A DNA stretch of 64,000 nucleotides, taken from Chloracidobacterium sp. N (GTDB lineage: Bacteria > Acidobacteriota > Blastocatellia > Chloracidobacteriales > Chloracidobacteriaceae). Shown here piece after piece: positions 24,699 through 32,741 of the stretch. The stretch's first letter is position 1. Each line of letters opens with the position of its first letter. The stretch spans positions 62,001 to 126,000 of the forward strand of contig NZ_CP072643.1 of assembly GCF_018304765.1 (NCBI RefSeq). The letters are read 5' to 3'. Under the pieces are notes generated by a model that saw nothing but the letters and a program-made list of their open reading frames with translations, was not told the DNA's origin and did no database searches. The position numbers were made by a program, and so were the translations under genes.

Positions 24699-26092
24699 CC
24701 AGACATATTCTCGTGGTGGATGACGACGCCGCTTCGTGTGAGCTGCTGCGTGAAATCTTCACGGCGCGCGGCTGGCAGGTCTCCACGGCCACCACACCGG
24801 AAGCCGCCCGCCTGTGCTTTGCCCGGCAGGCTTTTGACCTGGTCATCAGCGACATCAACCTGGAAGCCGAGGCCACGGGACTCGACCTGCTCACTGACTT
24901 CCGTGCCCACTGCCCGGTCATTCTCATCACCGGGTTCGGCACCCTCGATGCCGCCGTGGCTGCGTTGCGCGACGGCGCGTGGGATTTCATTTCCAAGCCG
25001 TTCAAGGTGGATGAGGTCGTGGCGGCCGTCCAATCGGCCCTTGCCCGGAAGGACGAAGCCCGGAAGGGGGAAGCACCGGCGGCTGCGCCGGCCGTAGGCC
25101 TGGCCGATGCGTCCGGCCTGGTCGGGCGCTCGGCAGCCATGGTGGCGCTGTACAAAGAAATTGCGCGGGTGGCACCCACGCGCTCGACGGTGCTGGTGCT
25201 GGGGGAGTCCGGCACGGGGAAGGAACTCGTCGCCCGGGCCATTCACCGGCATAGCCCACGGTCAGGCGGCCCCTTCATCCCGGTCAACTGCGGCGCTTTG
25301 CCGGAACCGCTGCTTGAAGCCGAACTGTTCGGGCATGTCCGTGGGGCGTTCACCAGCGCCGTGGCCGACCGCCGGGGACTGTGGGAGGAAGCCCATCACG
25401 GAACGCTTTTTCTGGACGAAATCGGCGACCTTCCGCTGCCGATGCAGGTCAAGCTGCTCCGGGCCTTGCAGGAAGGGGAAGTCCGCCGCCTGGGGGCGGC
25501 GCGGCCGCAGCAGGTGGATGTCCGGGTCATTGCCGCCACCAACCGCGCCCTCGAAGCCGAAGTCGCCGCCGGACGCTTCCGGGAAGACCTGTACTACCGG
25601 CTCAGTACGGTCACGCTGCACGTGCCGCCCCTGCGCCAGCGGCGTGACGATTTGCCGCTACTGGCCGAGGCCTTTCTGCGCCAGGTGGCACAGACCGTGG
25701 GACGCCACCTGTGGTTTGAACCGGCAACGCTCACCGTTCTGGCGGCCTACGACTTTCCCGGCAACGTCCGTGAACTCCAGTCCGTGATTGAGTACGCGGC
25801 GCTCCACGCCCGCGATGACGTTATCCGCCCGGAAGATTTGCCGCTCAAACTGCAACCCGTGAAGCCGTCCGTCCCGGACACATCTCCGGCCGGGAGCGAC
25901 CCGAACCCCTTTGCCGACCTGCCGACGCTGGATGAACTGGAGCGGCGTTACCTGACCTATGTGCTCGAAGCCGTCAGCGGCCACCGTACGCGCGCTGCCG
26001 AAGTGCTCGGCGTTGATCGCCGGACGCTGTACCGCATGGCTGAACGGCTGGGGGTGAAGCTGACCGATGACCGGGGCCTGGACGAACCCTGA
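24695..26092 (+). CDS. NtrC-family sigma-54-type response regulator with GAFTSA variant
   Basis: The protein has 465 residues. The receiver domain (residues 1-115) has [18 protein letters not shown] and the phosphoacceptor Asp53 in VISDINLE. The AAA+ domain has Walker [19 protein letters not shown], the L1 loop GAFTSA (217-222), Walker [21 protein letters not shown] and the arginine finger region [16 protein letters not shown] Fis-type HTH ends the protein ([20 protein letters not shown]). The L1 loop normally reads GAFTGA and contacts sigma-54; the serine at position 5 is a deviation. It is coupled to the kinase gene upstream. Target promoters are not evident in the window. Confidence 0.92.
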   Translation: MTRHILVVDDDAASCELLREIFTARGWQVSTATTPEAARLCFARQAFDLVISDINLEAEATGLDLLTDFRAHCPVILITGFGTLDAAVAALRDGAWDFISKPFKVDEVVAAVQSALARKDEARKGEAPAAAPAVGLADASGLVGRSAAMVALYKEIARVAPTRSTVLVLGESGTGKELVARAIHRHSPRSGGPFIPVNCGALPEPLLEAELFGHVRGAFTSAVADRRGLWEEAHHGTLFLDEIGDLPLPMQVKLLRALQEGEVRRLGAARPQQVDVRVIAATNRALEAEVAAGRFREDLYYRLSTVTLHVPPLRQRRDDLPLLAEAFLRQVAQTVGRHLWFEPATLTVLAAYDFPGNVRELQSVIEYAALHARDDVIRPEDLPLKLQPVKPSVPDTSPAGSDPNPFADLPTLDELERRYLTYVLEAVSGHRTRAAEVLGVDRRTLYRMAERLGVKLTDDRGLDEP

Positions 26093-26120
26093 TGACTGCC
26101 GGAACAAGAGGCGGTTTTTT

Positions 26121-26160
26121 GCATATCTATGCTTGACAGGTGCATAAATATGCGTAATAT
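26121..26160 (+). promoter_or_regulatory. argR-argG operon promoter with two overlapping ARG-box-like palindromes
   Basis: TTGACA (26133-26138) and TAATAT (26155-26160) are separated by 16 bases, a near-consensus housekeeping promoter. Two palindromes lie on it: GCATATCTATGC (26121-26132) abuts the -35 box on its upstream side and GCATAAATATGC (26142-26153) fills the spacer. They are 21 bp apart, two helical turns, as expected for paired ARG boxes bound by an ArgR hexamer. Repression by arginine and autoregulation are inferred. The first ATG of argR is 74 bases after the -10 box. Confidence 0.8.
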
Positions 26161-26233
26161 CCGCCGTTCGTTCCGCAAGCCGGAAGCGTTTGCCGGCCAA
26201 AGCGACAGAAGAAGGGGGACCCGGCGGGCTGCA

Positions 26234-26743
26234 ATGGACAAATCCGCGCGTCAGCAGGCGTTGCTGGAGGTCATTCACCAAGAGCGACTCAGCACCCAGG
26301 CGGAACTGTGTGCGGCGCTGGCTGCCCGGTACGGCATCACCTGTGACCAGGGCACCATCTCGCGCGACATCAAGGAACTGGGAATCGTGCGACTGACGGA
26401 TGCCAGTGGCAGCTACTACGGGCGGCTGGCGGGCAGTCTGCCCAGCTCAAACGAGGCGTTTTTGTTGTCGCGGCTGGTGCGGCGCGTCGCGGACGCGGGA
26501 AATCTGGTTGTGGTGCACACCGACGCCGCCAATGCCCATCCGGTGGCCGAGGCGCTCGACCGGCTGGCGTTCCCGGAGGTCGTCGGCACGGTGGCCGGCG
26601 ACAATACGGTGCTGGTCGTCGTCAAAACGGCGGGCAAGGCGCGGCGGGTGGTCGAGCGGATTGTGGCGATTGCCGGTCTGGACAGCGGGCCGCACAATGG
26701 AAACAAGCGCGAGCGAAAAAAGGGAGGGAAATCCGCGAAATGA
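26234..26743 (+). CDS. argR: Arginine repressor ArgR
   Basis: The protein has 169 residues from ATG at 26234. The N-terminal winged helix ([40 protein letters not shown], with the SRDIKELG recognition motif) binds DNA. The C-terminal domain has the oligomerisation and arginine pocket, [20 protein letters not shown]. In Escherichia coli ArgR this motif is GDDT, with both aspartates near bound arginine; here the second is Asn, which may alter affinity. The last 15 residues are a lysine-rich tail ([13 protein letters not shown]). It is the first gene of the arginine operon and overlaps argG by 4 bases. Confidence 0.93.
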   Translation: MDKSARQQALLEVIHQERLSTQAELCAALAARYGITCDQGTISRDIKELGIVRLTDASGSYYGRLAGSLPSSNEAFLLSRLVRRVADAGNLVVVHTDAANAHPVAEALDRLAFPEVVGTVAGDNTVLVVVKTAGKARRVVERIVAIAGLDSGPHNGNKRERKKGGKSAK

Positions 26744-27945
26744 AAAAAATAGCCCTGTCCTACAGCGGCGGCCTCGATACGAGCGTCATTCTGGCGTGGC
26801 TGAAGGAAACCTACGGCGTGCCGGTGGTGGCGTTCGTGGCCGATGTCGGGCAGAACGAAGACCTGGCTGCAGTGCGGGAAAAGGCGCTGGCAACCGGGGC
26901 GGATGAGGTCGTTGTGGCGGATGTCAGGGAAGAGTTCGTGCGCGACTACGTGTTTCCGGCGCTGGCGGCGCATGCCGTGTATGAAGGCTCCTACCTGCTG
27001 GGGACGGCGCTGGCCCGGCCGGTCATTGCCAAAGCACTCGTCGCGGCGGCGCGGGCGACCGGCTGTGACGCGATTGCCCACGGAGCAACGGGCAAGGGCA
27101 ACGATCAGGTACGCTTTGAGTTGACCGTCGCTGCCCTGGCGCCGGAGCTGGGCATCATTGCGCCCTGGCGCACCTGGTCGTTTGTGGGGCGGCGCGACCT
27201 GCTGGCCTATGCCGGACGGCATGGCATTCCGACGCCGGTCACAGCCGAAAAGCCCTACTCGACCGATGCCAACGCCATGCACATCAGCTATGAAGGCGGT
27301 GTACTGGAAGACCCTTGGCAGGCGCCGCCGGAGGGGATGTTTCAGTGGACGACCGATCCCGAAAAAGCTCCCGATGAACCGGCTTTTGTTGAGATTGCCT
27401 TCGAGCGCGGACGGCCCGTGGCCATTGACGGCGAGGCGCTGTCACCCTTCCGGCTGCTGGAGCGCGCCAACGCGCTGGGAGCGCGTCATGGGATTGGGCG
27501 CGTGGACATCGTTGAAAACCGCTTCATCGGGCTGAAGTCACGCGGCGTCTATGAAACGCCGGGTGCGACGCTGCTGATGCAGGCACACCGGGCGGTGGAG
27601 TCGCTGACGCTCGACCGCGAAGTGGCCCATTTCAAGGAAACGCTGGGTCTGAAATTTGCCGAACTGGTCTATAACGGCTTCTGGTTTTCACCTGAAATGG
27701 AGTTGTTGCGGGCGACCCTGACGCACACTCAACGGAACGTAACCGGAACGGCGCGTTTAAAGCTCTACAAGGGCGCGGCCTATGTTGTCGGTCGGAAGTC
27801 GCCGGTTGGTCTCTATAATGCCGAGGCGGTGAGTTTCGAGACGCGCCCGCAGGTTGCACCGGCCGACGCCGGAGGCTTCATCGCCATCCATTCCTTACGT
27901 TTGCGGCAGCAGGCTCGCCTGTCTTCCGAAGACAGTGCGGGCTGA
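26740..27945 (+). CDS. argG: Argininosuccinate synthase
   Basis: The protein has 401 residues, the normal length. The PPi-type ATP pyrophosphatase motif [15 protein letters not shown] is at residues 6-20, and [20 protein letters not shown] and [20 protein letters not shown] are family signatures. It condenses citrulline and aspartate with ATP to argininosuccinate. The start overlaps the argR stop (ATGA at 26740-26743). In this operon the citrulline must come from deacylation of N-acylcitrulline, because the carbamoyltransferase is of the acylornithine type. No deacylase gene is in the window. Confidence 0.96.
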   Translation: MKKIALSYSGGLDTSVILAWLKETYGVPVVAFVADVGQNEDLAAVREKALATGADEVVVADVREEFVRDYVFPALAAHAVYEGSYLLGTALARPVIAKALVAAARATGCDAIAHGATGKGNDQVRFELTVAALAPELGIIAPWRTWSFVGRRDLLAYAGRHGIPTPVTAEKPYSTDANAMHISYEGGVLEDPWQAPPEGMFQWTTDPEKAPDEPAFVEIAFERGRPVAIDGEALSPFRLLERANALGARHGIGRVDIVENRFIGLKSRGVYETPGATLLMQAHRAVESLTLDREVAHFKETLGLKFAELVYNGFWFSPEMELLRATLTHTQRNVTGTARLKLYKGAAYVVGRKSPVGLYNAEAVSFETRPQVAPADAGGFIAIHSLRLRQQARLSSEDSAG

Positions 27946-28066
27946 AGGTTTACGAGCGCGATGCGTTGCTGAAACGCCGAGTTTACGCATCGCCCCCATC
28001 GTATCGCGCACCTTTCAGGTGTGGCGAAGGTCTCTACTGGAAATGTTCTTGATGGAGGTGCCGCCA

Positions 28067-28333
28067 ATGCCGTTGTTTCCGTTTGCTGTTTCTGCCCGGT
28101 CTGCTGTGGGAAAAACCCGTCACCAGTCGCTTTTCTGGGAAGAAGTGCTGGCGACGCTTGGATTTATGCTCGCCATAACGACGGCATTGATTGTGGTGTT
28201 TGGAACGTTGCCACCAGCGCGCATCAACCTGTTGACCCATGCTGCGTTTGCCCTGCTGACGGTGGCGCTCTTCGGGCTGGAGGTGACGACCTACCAGCAC
28301 CTGTTTGCCAAACAATCTGTCCGGGATGAGTGA
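28067..28333 (+). CDS. Small two-span membrane protein inside the arginine operon
   Basis: The protein has 88 residues from ATG at 28067, with GGAGG 8 bases upstream. Two hydrophobic segments are visible (VLATLGFMLAITTALIVVFG near residue 27; LLTHAAFALLTVALFGLEVT near residue 55), with short polar ends. It lies 121 bases after argG and 12 before argH, on the same strand, so it is probably co-transcribed. I recognise no family. It might help arginine or precursor transport or membrane association of the pathway, but this is only a guess from position. Confidence 0.6.
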   Translation: MPLFPFAVSARSAVGKTRHQSLFWEEVLATLGFMLAITTALIVVFGTLPPARINLLTHAAFALLTVALFGLEVTTYQHLFAKQSVRDE

Positions 28334-28345
28334 GGATAACCGCCG

Positions 28346-29704
28346 ATGAGTGCTGACGTATCCAACGCCCAGGCGCTGCGGGCGGCTTTTACTGCGCCGA
28401 TGCAGGAGGAGATCGCCCGCTTCGTCGCTTCGGTGGAGGAAGACCGTCATCTGCTCGATGCCGATCTGCGCGGCTCGCTCGCGCACGTCGCCATGCTTGA
28501 AGCCTGCGGCATTCTGACGGCCGAACAGGCAGCGCGCCTGCGCCAGGGACTGGAGCAGATTCGCGCCGAAGGTCTTGAGCTCGATCCGGCCTACGAAGAC
28601 GTGCACATGAACGTCGAGCGGCGGCTGGAAGAGCTGGTTGGCGAGGATGCCCGCCTGCTGCATACGGCGCGCAGCCGCAATGATCAGGTGGCGCTGGATT
28701 TGCGGCTCTACGTACGCGACTGCGAGAACCGGTTGCGGAAGGCGCTGGATGAGCTGACAACGGCGTTGGTGGACAAGGCGGAAGCCTATGCTGATGTCGT
28801 CCTGCCGGGCTACACGCATCTTCAGCGGGCGCAGCCGGTTTCGCTGGCGCACGTCCTGCTGGCTTACCATGCGGCACTGGGGCGCGACCGGGAGCGGCTG
28901 CGGCAACCGCTGATTTCACCGCTGGGCGCCGGGGCGCTGGCCGGTACGGCCATTCCCATTGATCCACACCGGACGGCACAGGAACTGGGCGCTGACGGTG
29001 TGTTCAGCAATGCGCTCGATGCGGTCACGGACCGGGATTTCGCGGTGGCGTTCGTGTTTGCCAGCGCGCTGCTGGCCGTCCATCTCTCGCAGCTTGCCGA
29101 GACGCTCATCCTGTGGTGTTCGCAGGAGTTCAACTTCATCCGCCTGCCGGATGAGCTGACGACTGGCTCCAGCCTGATGCCACAGAAGAAAAACCCGGAT
29201 TGCCTGGAGCTGGTGCGCGGGCGGGCCGGACAGTGCATTGGCGAGCTGGTCAACCTGTTGACCACGCTCAAGGGACTGCCGACCGGATACAACCGGGATT
29301 TGCAGGAAACGAAACCGCCCGTGATGCGGGTCAGTGCGACGGTGCTGGCTTCGGTCAAGGTTTGTACGCTGGCCGTGCAGCACATGACGGTTCACCGTGA
29401 AGTCATGCGTCAGGCGGCGTCAGATGAAAAGCTGTATGCCACTGACCTGGTTGAGCAACTGGTTTCCCAGGGGGTTCCGTTTCGGACGGCCTACGCCAGG
29501 ATTGGCAATTTGGTGCGGCGCGGAGTAGCCTTTTCACAAGTCGCAGCGGATGAATGGGCAACGCTCGGTCTGCGCGTCATGCCTGAAACCTTGACCCCGG
29601 AACAGTCCATTGCCGGACGCGCTTCCCACGGAGGCACGTCGCCAGGGCGAATTGCCGACCAGATTGCTGCGGCGCGCGCCACGCGCCGGGAGGACGTACC
29701 ATGA
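28346..29704 (+). CDS. argH: Argininosuccinate lyase
   Basis: The protein has 452 residues, typical for the fumarase/aspartase superfamily. The signature loop GSSLMPQKKNPDCLELVRGR carries the catalytic serine near residue 275-276. DVHMNVERRLEELVGEDARL, HTARSRNDQVALDLRLYVRD and GYTHLQRAQPVSLAHVLLAY are the other conserved boxes. It splits argininosuccinate into arginine and fumarate. GAGGATAA precedes the start. It overlaps the next gene by 4 bases (ATGA), so the DUF1611 gene is translationally coupled to the last step of arginine synthesis. Confidence 0.96.
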   Translation: MSADVSNAQALRAAFTAPMQEEIARFVASVEEDRHLLDADLRGSLAHVAMLEACGILTAEQAARLRQGLEQIRAEGLELDPAYEDVHMNVERRLEELVGEDARLLHTARSRNDQVALDLRLYVRDCENRLRKALDELTTALVDKAEAYADVVLPGYTHLQRAQPVSLAHVLLAYHAALGRDRERLRQPLISPLGAGALAGTAIPIDPHRTAQELGADGVFSNALDAVTDRDFAVAFVFASALLAVHLSQLAETLILWCSQEFNFIRLPDELTTGSSLMPQKKNPDCLELVRGRAGQCIGELVNLLTTLKGLPTGYNRDLQETKPPVMRVSATVLASVKVCTLAVQHMTVHREVMRQAASDEKLYATDLVEQLVSQGVPFRTAYARIGNLVRRGVAFSQVAADEWATLGLRVMPETLTPEQSIAGRASHGGTSPGRIADQIAAARATRREDVP

Positions 29705-30747
29705 AACGAGGTTCTTCGACGCTTCGGGTGCTTATTGGCGAAGGTGTCTCCATCCAGCCGCAATCCACGCCGCGACTGGGCGACGTGGTGGCTGTGGAGG
29801 TGCTCACCATCAACCAGAACTATCCAAACCTCGAACTGATCGATGGGGCGACGGTCCCGCTGACCGTCGGCGAACGCATCATCGGGGTGCTCGGCTCACG
29901 CCAGGCCTTACGTGGCTTCGTCGGCTGCGTCCCTGAAACCCTGGCGGAAGGCGACGAGCTTTCGATCCTCAATGTGGGTGGGGTCATTGGCCGGTTTCTC
30001 GATGCCACGACGGCGCTTGGGGAAGCCACGCGCGTGCGTTATCTCGGTACGCTGTGTGACGAGCGCGGCACGGTCAACCTGGAACGTGACGCCTTGCCGG
30101 CGGCGAGTCATCTGCTGCGGCGGCGTCCGATTGTGCTGGTGGTGGGAACGTGCATGAACGTCGGCAAAACGGTTACGGCGGCGGAACTCATCCGGGTGGC
30201 GACGGCGCATGGCTATCGCGTCGGGGCAGCCAAGCTGTCGGGCGTCGGAGCCATCCGGGACCTCAAAAAGTTCGAGGCCGCCGGCGCCGTGGATGTCAAG
30301 AGTTTCCTTGACTGCGGGCTGCCCTCGACAGTGGACGCCGCAGACCTCGCACCCATCGTCAAAACCGTTGCCAACGCACTCGATGGCGATCTGCTCATCT
30401 TTGAGTTGGGCGACGGCATCTTCGGGCACTATCGGGTGGATTCGGTCATTGCCGATGCGGACATCATGGCGTCGGTGGCCGCCGTCGTCGTCTGCGCCGG
30501 AGACCTGATGGGCGCCTATGGCGCGCGTCTCTATCTGGAGCCGCTCGGCGTGCGGATTGCCGCCTTCAGCGGGCTGGCGACGGAAAACATTTCCGGCTCC
30601 GATTACCTGGAAAAGCATCTTGGCATTCCGGCCGTCAACGGCCTGAAGTACCCTGAAAAACTCTTTGCCACGCTCGACTTGACTGGCAGCCTGCTGCGTA
30701 TGGCGACGCCAGCCGCCTGTTACGAAACAGGCGTTGCTGTGGCCTGA
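29701..30747 (+). CDS. DUF1611 (DgcN-like) P-loop protein; candidate glutamate N-acyltransferase of the arginine pathway
   Basis: The protein has 348 residues. The N-terminal 110 or so residues form a beta-rich domain (VLIGEGVSIQPQSTPRLGDV; GERIIGVLGSRQALRGFVGC). The C-terminal P-loop domain has VVGTCMNVGKTVTAAEL (Walker A at residues 149-157), AAKLSGVGAIRDLKKFEAAG, DCGLPSTVDAADLAPIVK and LLIFELGDGIFGHY. This is the DUF1611 family, one member of which, DgcN, is established as a D-glutamate N-acetyltransferase. Its place between argH and argC, with overlapping or near-overlapping codons on both sides, suggests it acylates L-glutamate here (succinyl- or acetyl-CoA). No argA or argJ is seen. The family call is strong; the role is an inference. 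Confidence 0.8.
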   Translation: MKRGSSTLRVLIGEGVSIQPQSTPRLGDVVAVEVLTINQNYPNLELIDGATVPLTVGERIIGVLGSRQALRGFVGCVPETLAEGDELSILNVGGVIGRFLDATTALGEATRVRYLGTLCDERGTVNLERDALPAASHLLRRRPIVLVVGTCMNVGKTVTAAELIRVATAHGYRVGAAKLSGVGAIRDLKKFEAAGAVDVKSFLDCGLPSTVDAADLAPIVKTVANALDGDLLIFELGDGIFGHYRVDSVIADADIMASVAAVVVCAGDLMGAYGARLYLEPLGVRIAAFSGLATENISGSDYLEKHLGIPAVNGLKYPEKLFATLDLTGSLLRMATPAACYETGVAVA

Positions 30748-30753
30748 TAACGA

Positions 30754-31791
30754 ATGGTTGCATCGTCATCCACATCGGCGGCGCGGCGGCGCGTCGCCGT
30801 CGTCGGCGCCTCCGGTTACATTGGCGGAGAACTGCTTCGCCTCCTGCTGGCGCACCCACAGGTTGAAGTTGTTGCCATCACCGGGCGGGAAGCGGCTGGC
30901 AAACCCTTGGACGCTGTTCATCCCAACCTGACGGGAACGGGTCTGGTGTTTGCTCCGCTAACCGAAACCGGGAGTGCGGAAGTCATCTTTCTGTCCCTGC
31001 CCAATGGCGAAGCCATGACGCACATTGACGCGCTTGCCGGAGAGGCGCGCATTGTGGATGCCTCGGCTGATTTCCGGCTGCGTGACCGGTCGGTGTATGA
31101 CGCAACCTACGGGCGTCCACATGCGGCAGCGGCGTGGCTTTCGCGCTTTGTGTATGGCCTGCCGGAGCTGTTTCGGGCAGACCTCTGTCGGGCGCACTAC
31201 GTAGCGGCGCCGGGCTGTTTCGCCACAGCGGTCACTCTGGCTTTGTACCCACTCGTTGCTGCCGGTTGGCTGGAACAGGCTTTTGTCAACGGTGTCACTG
31301 GCTCTTCGGGAGCGGGGGCCAGCCCACGGGCCACGACGCACCATCCGTTCCGGGCGGACGCCCTGTTTGCCTACGAGCCGTTCACCCATCGGCACGTGCC
31401 CGAAATTGCCCAGGCCCTGCGGCTCAAAACCGGACAGGAAGTTGACTTTGTCTTCCAGCCGCACTCCGGCCCGTTTGTGCGGGGGATTCTCGTCACCGTC
31501 TATGCCCGGTTGCGCCAGAGCCTTTCACCCGAAGGGCTGCACCGGCTCTACGCGGAACACTATGCCGACGCGCCTTTCATCCGCCTGCGTGAGACACCGC
31601 CCAACATCAAGTGGGTTGGTGGGACGAACTACTGTGACCTTGGGCTGGCCGTCCGTGGGCAAACGGCCATCGTCTGGGCGGCGCTGGACAATGTCATCAA
31701 AGGCGGCGGCGGGCAGGCGCTCCAGTGCTTCAACCTCATGCATGGTCTGCCTGAAACGCTCGGTCTGACCGCTTTTGCGTGCAATCCATGA
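30754..31791 (+). CDS. argC: N-acyl-gamma-glutamyl-phosphate reductase
   Basis: The protein has 345 residues. The NADP-binding N-terminus is VAVVGASGYIGGELLRLLLA, and the catalytic cysteine is in YVAAPGCFATAVTLAL (Cys155). GVTGSSGAGASPRATTHHPF and FQPHSGPFVRGILVT are type 1 ArgC signatures. It reduces N-acylglutamyl phosphate to the semialdehyde. Specificity for acetyl or succinyl substrate cannot be read from the sequence. It starts 7 bases after the DUF1611 stop, and its own stop overlaps the next start (ATGA at 31788-31791). Confidence 0.95.
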   Translation: MVASSSTSAARRRVAVVGASGYIGGELLRLLLAHPQVEVVAITGREAAGKPLDAVHPNLTGTGLVFAPLTETGSAEVIFLSLPNGEAMTHIDALAGEARIVDASADFRLRDRSVYDATYGRPHAAAAWLSRFVYGLPELFRADLCRAHYVAAPGCFATAVTLALYPLVAAGWLEQAFVNGVTGSSGAGASPRATTHHPFRADALFAYEPFTHRHVPEIAQALRLKTGQEVDFVFQPHSGPFVRGILVTVYARLRQSLSPEGLHRLYAEHYADAPFIRLRETPPNIKWVGGTNYCDLGLAVRGQTAIVWAALDNVIKGGGGQALQCFNLMHGLPETLGLTAFACNP

Positions 31792-32735
31792 GACACTTCA
31801 TCAACACCGGGGACTATGACCGCGCCACACTCGAAACCATTTTGACGCATGCCATGACGCACCGTGGTGAGCGTTCAACAGCCCTGAGTGGGCGAACCGT
31901 CGCGCTGATGTTCTTTGACAGCTCACTTCGCACCCGCGCCAGTTTTGCCGTCGGTATCGCGCAACTGGGCGGGAACTCCGTCACCTTCGAGGTCGGGCGC
32001 GGAACCTGGAATCTGGAATACCAGGAAGGCGTCATCATGGATGGCGACAAACCGGAGCACATTGCCGACGCCGCGCAGGTGCTTTCGCGCTACTTCGATG
32101 TGCTGGCCATCCGTTGTTTCCCGTCCCTGAAGCGGCCCGAAGAGGACGCGGCCGATCCGGTCATCGAGGCCTTCCGGCGGTATGCCACGGTTCCGGTCAT
32201 CAACCTCGAATCGGCGCTGTACCATCCCTGCCAGGCCATGGCCGACATGCTGACCATCCGGGAGCGTTTCGGGCGGACGGAAGGCGTACGGGTTGCGCTG
32301 GCGTGGACGCCACATATCAAGGCGCTGCCCACGGCGGTGCCGAACTCGTTTGCGCTGGTGGCCGCGCAGCTTGGCTGCCGGCTGACCATCGTGGCCCCGC
32401 CGGAGTTTCCGCTGCCGGACGTGGTCATGGAGCGTCTCGGTGATGTCGAGGTCGTGCATGACCAGTCGGTGCTGGCCCGGCAGGATGTGGTCTATGCCAA
32501 GTCCTGGGCGTCGCTGGTGAATTACGGCGCACCGCCGCCAGCACGCTATCGGGACTGGATACTGACACCGGAAAAACTCGGTTCAGCGCGGTTTCTGCAC
32601 TGCCTGCCGCTGCGGCGCAACGTCGAGGTGACAGACGCGGTGCTGGCATCGGCACAAAACGATTGTTACGACGAAGCCGAAAACCGGCTGCACGTTCAGA
32701 AATCCATTTTGCAGTTTTGTTTGCATCTGATTTGA
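31788..32735 (+). CDS. argF': N-acylornithine carbamoyltransferase, predicted N-succinylornithine type (ArgF')
   Basis: The protein has 315 residues from ATG at 31788, overlapping argC. Transcarbamylase motifs are present: FDSSLRTRASF (carbamoyl phosphate), YHPCQAMADM and FLHCLPLRRNVEVTDAV. The last motif and DEAENRLHVQK are typical of acylornithine, not ornithine, enzymes. The specificity loop reads GVIMDGDKPEHIADAAQVL, with Pro89. From what I recall of the characterised enzymes, Bacteroides fragilis N-succinylornithine transcarbamylase has the same DGDKPEH with Pro90, whereas Xanthomonas N-acetylornithine transcarbamylase has DGDTEEH with Glu92, and swapping this residue swaps the substrate. 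I therefore predict succinyl specificity. The product, N-succinylcitrulline, would still need deacylation. Confidence 0.85.
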   Translation: MRHFINTGDYDRATLETILTHAMTHRGERSTALSGRTVALMFFDSSLRTRASFAVGIAQLGGNSVTFEVGRGTWNLEYQEGVIMDGDKPEHIADAAQVLSRYFDVLAIRCFPSLKRPEEDAADPVIEAFRRYATVPVINLESALYHPCQAMADMLTIRERFGRTEGVRVALAWTPHIKALPTAVPNSFALVAAQLGCRLTIVAPPEFPLPDVVMERLGDVEVVHDQSVLARQDVVYAKSWASLVNYGAPPPARYRDWILTPEKLGSARFLHCLPLRRNVEVTDAVLASAQNDCYDEAENRLHVQKSILQFCLHLI

Positions 32736-32741
32736 CGGCCT

